The position numbers and the translations under genes are program-made. A DNA stretch of 64,000 nucleotides, taken from assembly GCF_040654195.1 (NCBI RefSeq), contig NZ_JBFAHM010000007.1:186001-250000 (forward strand), in the 5' to 3' direction. The DNA comes from Hamadaea sp013361475 (lineage in GTDB: Bacteria > Actinomycetota > Actinomycetes > Mycobacteriales > Micromonosporaceae). The stretch's first letter is position 1. Each line of letters starts with the position of its first letter. Under the pieces are notes generated by a model. That model did no database searches. It was not told where the DNA came from and saw only the letters and a list, made by a program, of their open reading frames with translations. Positions 23,590 through 32,117 of this stretch are shown here, in pieces.

Positions 23590-26070
23590 CTAGCGGGCTG
23601 GTGGGAGAAGGCGCGGGCCGGTGTCCGGGCGCGGCTTCGGCTCCTCCAGCACGCCCCACGCGTGGAGGACGGCGTACCCGTCGGGGCGGGCCAGCACCGG
23701 GTTCAAGGTGAGGCGGCGGACGTGAGGCACCTCGTCGGCCAGGTGACCGACGCGGAGCAGCAGATCTTCCAGGTCGGCGACGCGTACGGGAGTGCCGCCG
23801 GCCGCTCCGGTCAGCAGGTCAGCGGCGCGCGGTGTGCGTACCAGGTCGAAGGCGTCGCGATCGGTCAACGGCGCGGCTCGCCAGGCCCGGTCGCCGACGA
23901 GGTCGGCCACGACCCCGCCGAGGCCGAAGCCGACGACCGGACCGAAAGCGGGATCGTCGACCAGCTCGACGACACAGGCGACGCCCGGGGCGACCATCGG
24001 CTGGACGAAGATCTCGACTCCGGCGCCGAAGAGCCCCTCCAGATCCTGGTACGCCCGGCGCAGTTGAGCCTCGTCGTCGACGTCCAGGCGGACTGCCCCG
24101 AGGTCGATGCGATGCGGTCGTTCCACCACCTTGAGCGCGACCGGAATCCCGCCGAACTTCGCGTACGCCGCGACGACCTCGTCGAGGCCCCGCGCGCGCA
24201 GGTGCGGCACCACCTCGATCCCGTACGCCGCCAGCGCCTCCTCCACAGTGGAGACCGCCGGCGGTGGGGCCGAGACGGGTGACGGCGGGATGACGCCTTC
24301 GGACTCGCGCAGCCACATGGCTCGGCGGCTGACCCGGGCGAGCGCCCGGACGGCCTCCTCGATCGACGGATAGCTCGGCACCGTTTCGGGCGCCCGCCCA
24401 TAGAGGAAGGTCGCCACGAGCGGCTTCTCGCTCCCGGCCGCCGCGTCGGCGATGGCCTCCGCGTAGGGGGCGGCCCCCGAGTCGGACAGCGTCATCGCCC
24501 CGGTCGGCAGCGGTGGAGCCACCACGACCAGCAGCGAGTCCGTCTCGTCGGCGGTCAGGGTGGATCGTAGGACGGCGGTGAACTCCTCCTCGGCCGCTGA
24601 GGGCCCGACGGTGGCGACCGGCCCGACCGCCAGCCCCGCCGATACCAGAGCCGAACTGGCCAGCGAGGCGAGTGGAGCGGCGTTGCCGACGATCCCGACC
24701 CGGCGGCCGGACGGCATCGGCGCACCGGTCAGCAGCAGGCCGACGTCGACCAGTTCGGCGACGGTGTCGACCTGGATCACCCCCGAGTGCTCGCCGAGTG
24801 CCTGCATCGCCGAGGGATCCAAGGTGGACCCCAGCCCGGTACGCCCGGACAGCACGACGATCGGCTTCTCCCGCCCGACTTCCCGCGCGATCCGGGCGAA
24901 CTTCCGCGGATTGCCGAAGGTCTCCAGGTACATCAGGATCACGTCGGTGTCGGGATCGCCCGCCCAGTACTGCAGCAGGTCGTTGCCGGAGACGTCGCCG
25001 CGCTGCCCCACACTGACGAAGCTCGACACGCCCAGGCCACGCCGGCCCGCCTCCGCCATGAGCAGCAGTCCGAGCGTGCCGGACTGGCAGAACAGGGCGG
25101 CCCGGCCCGGCGACGGCAGCTGCGGTGACAGCGTGGCGTTGAGCCCATGGGCGGCGATGCCGAGGCTGCTCGGGCCGATGACCCGCATGCCGGTCGCACG
25201 AGCCGCCCGGACCAGCTCCCGGCGCCGACTCTGATCCAGCTCCGTCACCACGAGCAGTCCGGCCACCCGCCCCGCGCAGTCCTGGACGACCGAGGGGACT
25301 TCGGCCGGTGGGACGGCCACCACCGCCAGGTCGACGTCTTCGTCCACAGAAGACAGAGACTCGCCACGGTGAATCAGGTGCGGGCGGTGTGCGTATGACT
25401 CGGAGATGTGCCGGACCAGCGCGGCGCCGACGCCGGACCCGGAGCTGGAGGCCCCGTAGACCGCGATCCCCCGTGGCCGGAGGAGTCGCGCCACCGACCT
25501 CGCCTCCGTACGCCGCTCGCGGTCGGCCTGGACTCGCCGTGACCGTTCGGTGGGCGCGATGGGGAAGGTCAGGTGGACGACGCCGTCCGCGTATTCGCGG
25601 GTGACCTGATAGCCCGCGTCGGCGAAGACGCGCAGCATCGCGCCGTTCTCCGGGAGGACCTCGGCGACGAACCGGGTGATCCCCGCCGGCTCGGCGCTGG
25701 CGGCCAGGTGTTCGAGCAGCACCGAGCCGATGCCGCGGCCCTGGAAGGCGTCGGCGACGACGAACGCCACCTCGGCGTCGGGCGCCTGCGCGCCGAGGCG
25801 CTCGTAGCGGCCGACCGCGATGATCTCGGCGCTGCCGTCCGGGCGGCCGTGCAGGACGACGATCGCCTCGCGGTCGCGATGGTCGACGTTGACGAACCGG
25901 TCGAGGTCACGCGCCGGAATCCGCGGGTACGGCGAGAAGTAGCGCAGGTAGCGGGTGCGTTCGGAGAACCGGCCGTGCATGGCCACGATGGCCTCCGCGT
26001 CGGACGGGTCGATCGGCCGGATGCGGACCGTCGAGCCGTCGGAGAGCAGCACATCCACGGGATCCCGCAT
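23590..26070 (-). CDS. pat: GNAT-acyl-CoA synthetase fusion, probable protein lysine acetyltransferase
   Basis: An 826-residue fusion. Residues ~1-170 are a GNAT acetyltransferase (acetyl-CoA loop VVADAFQGRGIGSVLLEHL); ~195-315 a CoA-binding Rossmann domain (IAVYGASSSGSGVG); ~330-590 succinyl-CoA synthetase-like domains; ~620-815 an ATP-grasp domain (VALKVVERPHRIDLGAVRLDV). The phosphohistidine segment (SHTG) of active NDP-forming acetyl-CoA synthetases is shortened and lost after SGRTGLGS, so the synthetase part is probably regulatory, as in Pat/PatZ. Such enzymes acetylate acetyl-CoA synthetase and other proteins. The gene follows the deacetylase-like acuC by 4 bp, making an acetylation/deacetylation pair. 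Domain order is GNAT first, the reverse of enteric Pat. Confidence 0.88.
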   Translation of the reverse strand: MRDPVDVLLSDGSTVRIRPIDPSDAEAIVAMHGRFSERTRYLRYFSPYPRIPARDLDRFVNVDHRDREAIVVLHGRPDGSAEIIAVGRYERLGAQAPDAEVAFVVADAFQGRGIGSVLLEHLAASAEPAGITRFVAEVLPENGAMLRVFADAGYQVTREYADGVVHLTFPIAPTERSRRVQADRERRTEARSVARLLRPRGIAVYGASSSGSGVGAALVRHISESYAHRPHLIHRGESLSSVDEDVDLAVVAVPPAEVPSVVQDCAGRVAGLLVVTELDQSRRRELVRAARATGMRVIGPSSLGIAAHGLNATLSPQLPSPGRAALFCQSGTLGLLLMAEAGRRGLGVSSFVSVGQRGDVSGNDLLQYWAGDPDTDVILMYLETFGNPRKFARIAREVGREKPIVVLSGRTGLGSTLDPSAMQALGEHSGVIQVDTVAELVDVGLLLTGAPMPSGRRVGIVGNAAPLASLASSALVSAGLAVGPVATVGPSAAEEEFTAVLRSTLTADETDSLLVVVAPPLPTGAMTLSDSGAAPYAEAIADAAAGSEKPLVATFLYGRAPETVPSYPSIEEAVRALARVSRRAMWLRESEGVIPPSPVSAPPPAVSTVEEALAAYGIEVVPHLRARGLDEVVAAYAKFGGIPVALKVVERPHRIDLGAVRLDVDDEAQLRRAYQDLEGLFGAGVEIFVQPMVAPGVACVVELVDDPAFGPVVGFGLGGVVADLVGDRAWRAAPLTDRDAFDLVRTPRAADLLTGAAGGTPVRVADLEDLLLRVGHLADEVPHVRRLTLNPVLARPDGYAVLHAWGVLEEPKPRPDTGPRLLPPAR

Positions 26071-26074
26071 GAGG

Positions 26075-27250
26075 TCAGTCCCGAGGGTCGTACGGGTCGA
26101 GGCCGTGCAGCGGATAGACCGCCTTGCGCGTCGCGAGGATCGCCCGGTCGAGCGGCGTCGGTTCGGCCTCGGGCACCCACGGCACGTAGCGGACGTCGCC
26201 GTCGTCGGTCATGCGCTGGGGTGCGACCCGCTCAGGCCGCAGGCTCTCGGCGAGGTCGATCCACTCGCGCGGGATCAGCGTCGCGGGGTCGAGCGGCTCG
26301 CCGGTGATCGTGGCGAGGAGATGCGTCCACGCCCTCGGCACCGCTTCGACCAGGGCGTATCCGCCGCCGCCAGTGGCGATCCAACGGCCGCCGCACAGTT
26401 CCTCGGCGAGATCGCGGAGCGCGAGATAGGCCGCGCGCTGACCGTCGACCGACAGCCGGAGGTCCGCCAAGGGGTCCAGGCGGTGCGGGTCGGCTCCGCA
26501 CTGGGTGAAGAGGACCTGCGGCTGAAAGGCCCGCAGCAGACCGGGCACGACGGCGTGGAACGCGCGTAGCCACTCGCGGTCGTTCGTGCCGGGCGGCAGA
26601 GCCACATTCACCGCACTGCCCTCGGCCTGCGGACCGCCGGTCTCCTCCGGGAACCCCGTGCCCGGGAACAGTGCGATCGGCGTCTCGTGCAGGCTGATCG
26701 TCATCACGCGGGGATCGTCGTAGAAGGCCGTCTGCACCCCGTCGCCGTGGTGCACGTCGATGTCCACATAGGCGATGCGCTCCGCGCCCTTCGCCAGCAG
26801 GTCCGCGATCGCGATGGCGGGATCGTTGTAGACGCAGAACCCCGAGGCGCGGGCCGGCATCGCGTGATGCAGCCCGCCCGCGATGTTGACCGCCCGGAGC
26901 TGCTCCCCGGCCCACACGGCGCGCGCGGCGGTCAAGGTCGCCCCGGCGATCAGCGCCGACGCCTCGTGCATGCCGTCGAACACCGGGTTGTCCGACGTGT
27001 TCAGGCCGAAGCCCTGGAAGAAGAAGTCGTCGGGCGCGGCCTTCACCGCCGCGATGTAGTCGGCCCGGTGGACCAGCCCCAGCTCCTCATCGCTCGCCGC
27101 GGCCGGCTTGCGGACCGTGACGCCCGGCCTCTCCAGCAAGTGGTACGCGTTGGCGAGGGCCATCGTGAGGCGTACGCGGACGGGGTCGAGCGGATGCTCA
27201 CCGAGGTCGTAGGCGAGTAGCGCCTCATCCCAGACGACCAGGCTGTTCAT
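26075..27250 (-). CDS. acuC: AcuC-like histone deacetylase-family protein
   Basis: A 391-residue zinc-dependent deacetylase fold. Visible are GLHHAMPARASGFCVYND with the HH pair, the metal ligands in YVDIDVHHGDGVQ (DxDxHHGDG), FTQCGADPHRLDPLADLRLS and the active-site GGGGYAL. In Bacillus AcuC removes acetyl groups from acetyl-CoA synthetase. The gene is coupled to sseA by an ATGA overlap and followed at 4 bp by the Pat-like acetyltransferase, so it likely opposes that enzyme. Confidence 0.92.
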   Translation of the reverse strand: MNSLVVWDEALLAYDLGEHPLDPVRVRLTMALANAYHLLERPGVTVRKPAAASDEELGLVHRADYIAAVKAAPDDFFFQGFGLNTSDNPVFDGMHEASALIAGATLTAARAVWAGEQLRAVNIAGGLHHAMPARASGFCVYNDPAIAIADLLAKGAERIAYVDIDVHHGDGVQTAFYDDPRVMTISLHETPIALFPGTGFPEETGGPQAEGSAVNVALPPGTNDREWLRAFHAVVPGLLRAFQPQVLFTQCGADPHRLDPLADLRLSVDGQRAAYLALRDLAEELCGGRWIATGGGGYALVEAVPRAWTHLLATITGEPLDPATLIPREWIDLAESLRPERVAPQRMTDDGDVRYVPWVPEAEPTPLDRAILATRKAVYPLHGLDPYDPRD

Positions 27251-28035
27251 CGTGCCCCCGAGTCCTTCTCCGGCTCGTCCCCGGTCGCGATCGGGCGGTC
27301 CGGATCGGTGATCCAGTGACTCCACGAGCCGATGTAGAGCGCGGCGTCCTCCCGGCCCTTCGCGTGCAACTGGAGAACCGCGCGGGCGGCGGTGATGCCG
27401 CTGCCGCAGTAGGCCCCGACCGCCGTTCCCGCCGGGACCTCCGGCAGCTCGCCGGGGGCGTTGACCGCGCCCGGGATGTGCCCGGCGACGGCGTCGATCG
27501 GTTCCACCTCGCCCCGGAAGCGTTCGGCAGCCCGCACGTCGAGCAGTACGCCGGTCCGGGCGAAGTCGATCGCCTCGTCGGCCTCGATCGTCGGCAGCTG
27601 ACCCGGCTCGACCGTGAAGTCGCCCGCCTTCGGCTCGGGAGTCTCCGTCGCCACCTCACCGGTCCACGCCGGGAAGCCGCCGTCGAGCACTCGCACGTCC
27701 GGATGCCCGGCCCAGCGCAACGTCCACCACGTACGCGCGGCGGCCAGCAGATCGCCGCCGTCATAGACCACCACCGGCCGGTCGGCGCTCACCCCGGCGG
27801 CGCGCAGCTTCTCCTGGAGCTCCGCCAGGTCGGGCAGCGGATGCCGGCCGCCCGCGCCGGGCGGGCCACACAGATCCTCGTCGACGTCGAGGAAGACCGC
27901 GCCGGGCAGATGACCATCGGCGTATGCCCCTCGGCCGGACGGCCCGCCGAGGCGCCAGCGGACGTCGAGCAAGGTCACGTCGGGCAGCCGGGCTGCCACC
28001 TCTTCGGCACTGATGAACGCGGTCACGTCCGCCAT
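27247..28035 (-). CDS. sseA: 3-mercaptopyruvate/thiosulfate sulfurtransferase
   Basis: A 262-residue double-rhodanese enzyme. The inactive N-terminal domain has LLDVRWRLGG and GAVFLDVDEDL; the C-terminal domain has LLDVRAAERFRGEVEPID, GHIPGAVN and the active loop YCGSGITA with the catalytic cysteine. CGSG[IV]TA is the mercaptopyruvate-sulfurtransferase type loop. It moves sulfane sulfur to cyanide or thiols. It is the first gene of the sseA-acuC-pat operon; why sulfur transfer is coupled with acetylation control is unclear. Confidence 0.9.
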   Translation of the reverse strand: MADVTAFISAEEVAARLPDVTLLDVRWRLGGPSGRGAYADGHLPGAVFLDVDEDLCGPPGAGGRHPLPDLAELQEKLRAAGVSADRPVVVYDGGDLLAAARTWWTLRWAGHPDVRVLDGGFPAWTGEVATETPEPKAGDFTVEPGQLPTIEADEAIDFARTGVLLDVRAAERFRGEVEPIDAVAGHIPGAVNAPGELPEVPAGTAVGAYCGSGITAARAVLQLHAKGREDAALYIGSWSHWITDPDRPIATGDEPEKDSGAR

Positions 28036-28069
28036 TCTGTCAGGCGGCCCAGCCCCAGCGCTCTTGATC

Positions 28070-28135
28070 TTCGCGGGATCCGGGATATCGCTGCTTCATT
28101 CGGTGCCATGGCAGCGTTATCCCGGATATCGCGAT
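28070..28135. repeat. Intergenic hairpin element with CGTTATCCCGGATATCGCGA core
   Basis: Arms 28070-28094 and 28111-28135 (about 21/25 matching) with a 16-base loop. The right arm region 28115-28136 matches 59312-59333 at 21 of 22 positions, so both belong to one repeat family. It lies between sseA and dtxR, upstream of sseA. Confidence 0.75.
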
Positions 28136-28159
28136 GTCACTTCCCTCTCGGCGGAGGTC

Positions 28160-28840
28160 TCAGCGGGTCGAGACGAACACCCGCGACGCGACCTCGCGCG
28201 GCAGGCGGACCTGCTCACCGGAGCGGTCGATGGTGACGCCGTCGCGCTCCTGCGCCACGGTGACCGTCGCGCCCGGGTCGACCCCGGCCGCGTGCAGCTG
28301 ACGCAGCACCTCGGCGTCGGTCTGCACGCTCTCGCAGATGCGCCGCACGATGACCGAGCCGGTCAGGCCGGGGAAGGCCAGATTCCGCTCGGCCTCCGTC
28401 TCCGTCTTGGGCTGGGCGCCGTCGAAGGCGTCGAGGCCCGGGATCGGGTTGCCGTAGGGCGAGCGCGTCGGCCGGTTGAGCAGCTCGTAGACCCGCTGCT
28501 CGACGGTGTCGCTCATGACGTGCTCCCAGCGGCACGCCTCGTCGTGGGCCTCCTCGTAAGGCATCCCGATGACGTTGACGAGCAGCAGCTCGGCGAGGCG
28601 GTGCTTGCGCATGACGGCCACGGCGTGAGAACGGCCGGTGTCGGTCAGTTCCAGGTGCCGGTCGCTCTCGACGACTCGCAGCAGCCCGTCCCGCTCCATC
28701 CGGGCGACCGTCTGGCTGACCGTCGGACCGCTCTGGTGCAGCCGCTCGGCGATCCGGGCACGCAGCGGCGCCACGCCCTCCTCTTCGAGTTCGAGGATGG
28801 TGCGCAGGTACATCTCAGTAGTGTCAACTAGGTCGTTCAC
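28160..28840 (-). CDS. ideR: DtxR/IdeR-type iron-dependent repressor
   Basis: A 226-residue metalloregulator: N-terminal winged helix (VDTTEMYLRTILELEEEG and SGPTVSQTVARMERDGLL), dimerisation/metal domain with Met10, HRLAELLL and the ligand cluster DEACRWEHVMSD, and a C-terminal SH3-like domain. These correspond to the two metal sites of DtxR/IdeR, so Fe(II) is the expected co-repressor. In mycobacteria this gene adjoins sigB; here they are separated by 22 kb. The final residues read RLPREVASRVFVSTR. Confidence 0.92.
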   Translation of the reverse strand: MNDLVDTTEMYLRTILELEEEGVAPLRARIAERLHQSGPTVSQTVARMERDGLLRVVESDRHLELTDTGRSHAVAVMRKHRLAELLLVNVIGMPYEEAHDEACRWEHVMSDTVEQRVYELLNRPTRSPYGNPIPGLDAFDGAQPKTETEAERNLAFPGLTGSVIVRRICESVQTDAEVLRQLHAAGVDPGATVTVAQERDGVTIDRSGEQVRLPREVASRVFVSTR

Positions 28841-28987
28841 GGTCTACGGTCCTCCGGCAGCTCGCGCCGTGGGAGCTTCCTACTCAGGGGCTCTGGTGGC
28901 TGGCTCTGTGGCTGCCTGCGATTCTATTGGGTGATTCCAGTCAGCGGCGAACACGGCACGGCCAAGATCGCAAGCTGGACCCACTGA

Positions 28988-29401
28988 TCAGCCCACCGCG
29001 GCGGCGAAGGTGACCAGAACCACGAGCAACAGCAGCCCGGCGAACAGGTAGCCGGCCGGGCTCGGTCCCTCGCCCGGTCCGTCGACGATTTCGATGACGG
29101 TCGGTTTGTCTGCTCTATACCTGATCAGCACCGGTGCCCGTCTGGGGTACGCCGAACGGCGGCGTACCGGGCCGAGGGCCAGGATCCGCTGACCGCCCTG
29201 CGTCCGGAAGGCCACCACCGGCCGGTACCAGACCCGCCCGGCGAACCCCGACCGGAACTGGCTCTCCACGATCGTCCCCGCCGCCTCGATCCCGCCCCGG
29301 CGCAGTCGCTCCGACCACAGCATCCGGCGTACGCCGGCGGCCAGGAACAGCAGCGCGACCGCCGCCCAGGCGACCGCGACCACCGCCGCGAACAGGCCCA
29401 T
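28988..29401 (-). CDS. DUF3592 membrane protein
   Basis: A 137-residue protein: N-terminal membrane helix (~5-22), a small beta domain (TIVESQFRS, VWYRPVVAFRTQGGQRI, VLIRYRADKP), then a C-terminal helix (~115-133), the DUF3592 layout. It starts one base after the stop of an upstream paralogue with the same architecture, so the two form a tandem duplicate pair. Function unknown. Confidence 0.8.
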   Translation of the reverse strand: MGLFAAVVAVAWAAVALLFLAAGVRRMLWSERLRRGGIEAAGTIVESQFRSGFAGRVWYRPVVAFRTQGGQRILALGPVRRRSAYPRRAPVLIRYRADKPTVIEIVDGPGEGPSPAGYLFAGLLLLVVLVTFAAAVG

Positions 29402-29402
29402 C

Positions 29403-29861
29403 TCAGGTCACATTCCAGTGCCAGCCCACGACGACGAAGAACAGCCCGGCGACGGCGGCGAGCAGACCGCCCGCGATCATGGCCCAAGCCCCGGAGCCGC
29501 TGCCCTCGCCGGTGACGATCTCGATCTCCGCCGGTCGATCTGGGTGGTACCGCAGCGGCACTGTCGAATCCTTGACGAAGGAACGGCGGCTGGCATTGGG
29601 GCCTACCGCGGTCACCTCCTGGCCCTCCTGCGTACGGAACCGGACGACCGGGCGGAACACCATGAACCGGTTGTCACCGGCGCCCCGGCTCTCCATCTGA
29701 CTGTCCACGACGGTTCCGGTCGTCTCCCGACCGTCCTCTCGCAGCGAGGCCGAGCCACGCAGCCGGGCGACGCCCTTGACGAGCCCCACGATCCCGCCGA
29801 CGCCGATCACCGCCGCCACAATCATGAACATCACGGGGAACGCGCCGAAGACAGTCGTCAT
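29403..29861 (-). CDS. DUF3592 membrane protein (paralogue)
   Basis: A 152-residue paralogue of the next gene with the same helix-beta-helix plan: membrane helix at ~9-28, TVVDSQMES, FRPVVRFRTQEGQEVTAVGP, VPLRYHPDRPAEIEIV, and a C-terminal helix. The ATG at 29861 is chosen because upstream residues are unlike the family. Its 3' end abuts the second DUF3592 gene with one base between. Function unknown. Confidence 0.8.
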   Translation of the reverse strand: MTTVFGAFPVMFMIVAAVIGVGGIVGLVKGVARLRGSASLREDGRETTGTVVDSQMESRGAGDNRFMVFRPVVRFRTQEGQEVTAVGPNASRRSFVKDSTVPLRYHPDRPAEIEIVTGEGSGSGAWAMIAGGLLAAVAGLFFVVVGWHWNVT

Positions 29862-30069
29862 GACCGCGCAGCGTAGTGCCGACCGGCAATCCCCGGAACC
29901 CCTCGCCCGAACCGGGGAGATGCTGCCCGACGTGAGCGGGCGTACGCTCGTCGTGACTGTCCAGACCCGTGCTGAGCTGCGGATTGTCGGACAGATGACA
30001 ATGCGGTTTTCGGTCCAAGTCGCGAAGCGGAAGGTTCTCATGACATCGCCCGAGAACGAGGAGCAGCCC

Positions 30070-30663
30070 ATGACTGCCGTCGCGGATGCCCGGCCGAGCT
30101 ATCTCGACCGGACCGAGTGGACAGTGGACGACCTCAAGGACCTGCCGGAGGACCTGAACTATGAGCTCGTCAACGGACGGCTGATCTTGCCGTCTCCGAC
30201 TCTCTTCCATCAGAACGTCGCACGCCATATCGCGAACGTGCTTGAAGCGCATTGCCCCGAGACGCACGCCGTCAGCACCGATCTCTCCCTAGCGATCGAC
30301 CACCAGAACGAACCGCGCCCCGACGTGGTGGTCATACCGGTCGGACACATCGACGTCTCGCCCGTACCGGTCGCGGGCTCGTTGCTCGCCGTAGAGATCG
30401 TCTCGGCGTCGCAGTCCTTCCGCGAGATGGCGGACAAGGCGACGGCTTACGCCATCGCGAACATCCCATATTACTGGATCATCGATTCACAGGAAGAACA
30501 GCTTTACCTCGCCGAGATGGCTCTCGACTCGCAGACCGGGGAATATCGGCGCATCGGTGCTACGACCGGCGTGTTCAAGACAGAGCAGCCTTACCCAGTG
30601 ACGATCGACCTGCCGGCATTGTCCACCCGGTACGCCAAGCTGCGGGCTCGGGCCGGGCGCTAG
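30070..30663 (+). CDS. Uma2 family endonuclease-like protein
   Basis: A 197-residue PD-(D/E)XK-superfamily protein of the Uma2 group (DUF820): WTVDDLKDLPEDLNYELVNGRL, HQNVARHIANVLEAH, RPDVVVIPVG (catalytic Asp), LLAVEIVSASQSF (Glu) and ADKATAYAIANIPYYWIID (Lys). These are abundant in actinobacteria and cyanobacteria, with no agreed role. The ATG 30070 has GAGGAG six bases before; ATG 30040 is an alternative. Base composition is a little less GC-rich than neighbours, with ATA and TTA-rich stretches, hinting at transfer. Overlaps the convergent lipoprotein gene by 4 bp. Confidence 0.85.
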   Translation: MTAVADARPSYLDRTEWTVDDLKDLPEDLNYELVNGRLILPSPTLFHQNVARHIANVLEAHCPETHAVSTDLSLAIDHQNEPRPDVVVIPVGHIDVSPVPVAGSLLAVEIVSASQSFREMADKATAYAIANIPYYWIIDSQEEQLYLAEMALDSQTGEYRRIGATTGVFKTEQPYPVTIDLPALSTRYAKLRARAGR

Positions 30664-31190
30664 TTGCTGGACTTGTCGATCTCCTTGGCCAGCTTGACCA
30701 ATCCCGGCGCAGCAGCAGCCGGATCGGCGTCCGCCGCCAACGACAGCCGGAGGAAGAGCAGCCTCGCGTCACCCGTCAGCCACCCGATCTCCACGACCGG
30801 GCCGACCTGTCCCTTCGCCGGTGTGACCAGCTGATACGCCGCCTTGCCGACGCCGGGGACGTCGGTCGCGCCCTTCGGTTTCACGACGTCTTTGAAGACG
30901 GAGGCGTCAGCCTTCGTCTGGGTCACCGAGAGCACCACTTCCGGAAGCGGGCTCTGCTCTGTGCGTACGACACAGGTGAAGGTTTTGTCTTTGGTGGCCG
31001 CGGCCGCGATCGTGAACGACCGGCCCAGCGACCCACTGACCTTGGCGAAGTCGATGAGCTGGCATGCGCCGCCCTCCGCCGCGGCCGGGCGCTGTTGCAC
31101 CGTGGGCGCGGGTTTCGGGGTGGGCGGGGAGGCGGTGCACCCGGACAGGAGGAGTGCCGCGGTCACCGCACCGGCAAGCGCGGCACGCAC
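30660..31190 (-). CDS. Lipoprotein, DUF3558-like
   Basis: A 176-residue lipoprotein: signal peptide with lipobox LLSGC (Cys18), a proline-rich linker, then a small domain with two cysteines (ACQLIDFAKVSGSLG and TFTCVV) that recalls DUF3558-type surface lipoproteins of actinobacteria. GTG start at 31190. Function unknown. Confidence 0.7.
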   Translation of the reverse strand: MRAALAGAVTAALLLSGCTASPPTPKPAPTVQQRPAAAEGGACQLIDFAKVSGSLGRSFTIAAAATKDKTFTCVVRTEQSPLPEVVLSVTQTKADASVFKDVVKPKGATDVPGVGKAAYQLVTPAKGQVGPVVEIGWLTGDARLLFLRLSLAADADPAAAAPGLVKLAKEIDKSSN

Positions 31191-31206
31191 GGCGCAGAAG
31201 GTAGCA

Positions 31207-32112
31207 CTAATCCCGCAAGGGTGAGAAGGCGTCGAGGAGCTCTTCCGCGACCCGCATCGAGACCTGGGGATCGGCGTCCGGTGAGCCGATGCGCGGGTCG
31301 AAGTTGAGGTCCAGGAACACCTCGGTCATGCCCTGCTCAGCCAGGCGTTCCAGGTCGCCGCGGATCTCCGTGAAGCTGCCGCTGAGTGGCCGCCGGTCGG
31401 CCCGGCCGGGTTCGCGGACGCGGACGGCGCAGCGGCAGATGAACCGCAGGGTCTCGGGATCGCGGCCGACTTCCTCGGCGCCGTGGCGGATCAGCTGGAT
31501 CATCGGCGCGACATCTTGTTGCGTGGCTGAGCTGCTGCTGATCCAGCCGTCGGCGATCCGGCCGGCCCGGCGCAGCGCGGCCGGAGCTGTTCCGCCCAGC
31601 AGGACCGGTACGCGAGCCTGCACCGGCTTGGGTTCGAACTCCGCGCGGGGCACCTGGTAGAACCGGCCGGAGTGCTCGGGTCGCTTCTCCGTCCACAGTG
31701 TACGCAGGACCGATACGTACTCGGCGACGCGAGCACCCCGTTCGGCCAGCGAAGCGCCGGTGGCGGTGAACTCCTCGGGCTGCCAGCCGGTGCCGATCCC
31801 GGCGTCCACCCGGCCGCCGGAGAGCACGTCGAGCGTGGCGAGCTGCTTGGCCAGGATCACCGGCGAGAGGAACGGAAGGTTGACGACCGCCACACCCAGC
31901 CGGATACGCCACGTCTGCGCGGCGACGAAGGCGAGCGGCAGCAACGGATCGAGAACACTGCGGTACTGGTCGGCCAGGCCCTCCGGGGCGAGCAGCCGCT
32001 GAAACGTCCACAGGCTGTCGTAGCCGAGTTCCTCGGCCCGCGCCGCGATCGGCAGGATGCGGTCGGGCGTCGCCCAGGAACCGGAGACTGGAAGTCCCAC
32101 GCCAAGCTTCAT
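31207..32112 (-). CDS. LLM-class (F420/flavin-dependent) oxidoreductase
   Basis: A 301-residue luciferase-like TIM-barrel monooxygenase/oxidoreductase. The N terminus KLGVGLPVSGSW, ELGYDSLWTFQRLLAPEG, RIRLGVAVVNLPF, LDVLSGGRVDAGIGTGWQPEEF and VPVLLGGTAPAALRRAGRIADGW are family features; the actinobacterial subgroup usually uses coenzyme F420. Substrate unknown. It starts 5 bp after the L-2-hydroxyglutarate oxidase stop, in one operon. Confidence 0.9.
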   Translation of the reverse strand: MKLGVGLPVSGSWATPDRILPIAARAEELGYDSLWTFQRLLAPEGLADQYRSVLDPLLPLAFVAAQTWRIRLGVAVVNLPFLSPVILAKQLATLDVLSGGRVDAGIGTGWQPEEFTATGASLAERGARVAEYVSVLRTLWTEKRPEHSGRFYQVPRAEFEPKPVQARVPVLLGGTAPAALRRAGRIADGWISSSSATQQDVAPMIQLIRHGAEEVGRDPETLRFICRCAVRVREPGRADRRPLSGSFTEIRGDLERLAEQGMTEVFLDLNFDPRIGSPDADPQVSMRVAEELLDAFSPLRD

Positions 32113-32117
32113 AAGAC

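Noticed and set aside
22228..24282. 684-codon frame on the plus strand over the AAA ATPase and Pat-like genes
   Set aside because: Antisense shadow of two clearly conserved proteins, with no family match.
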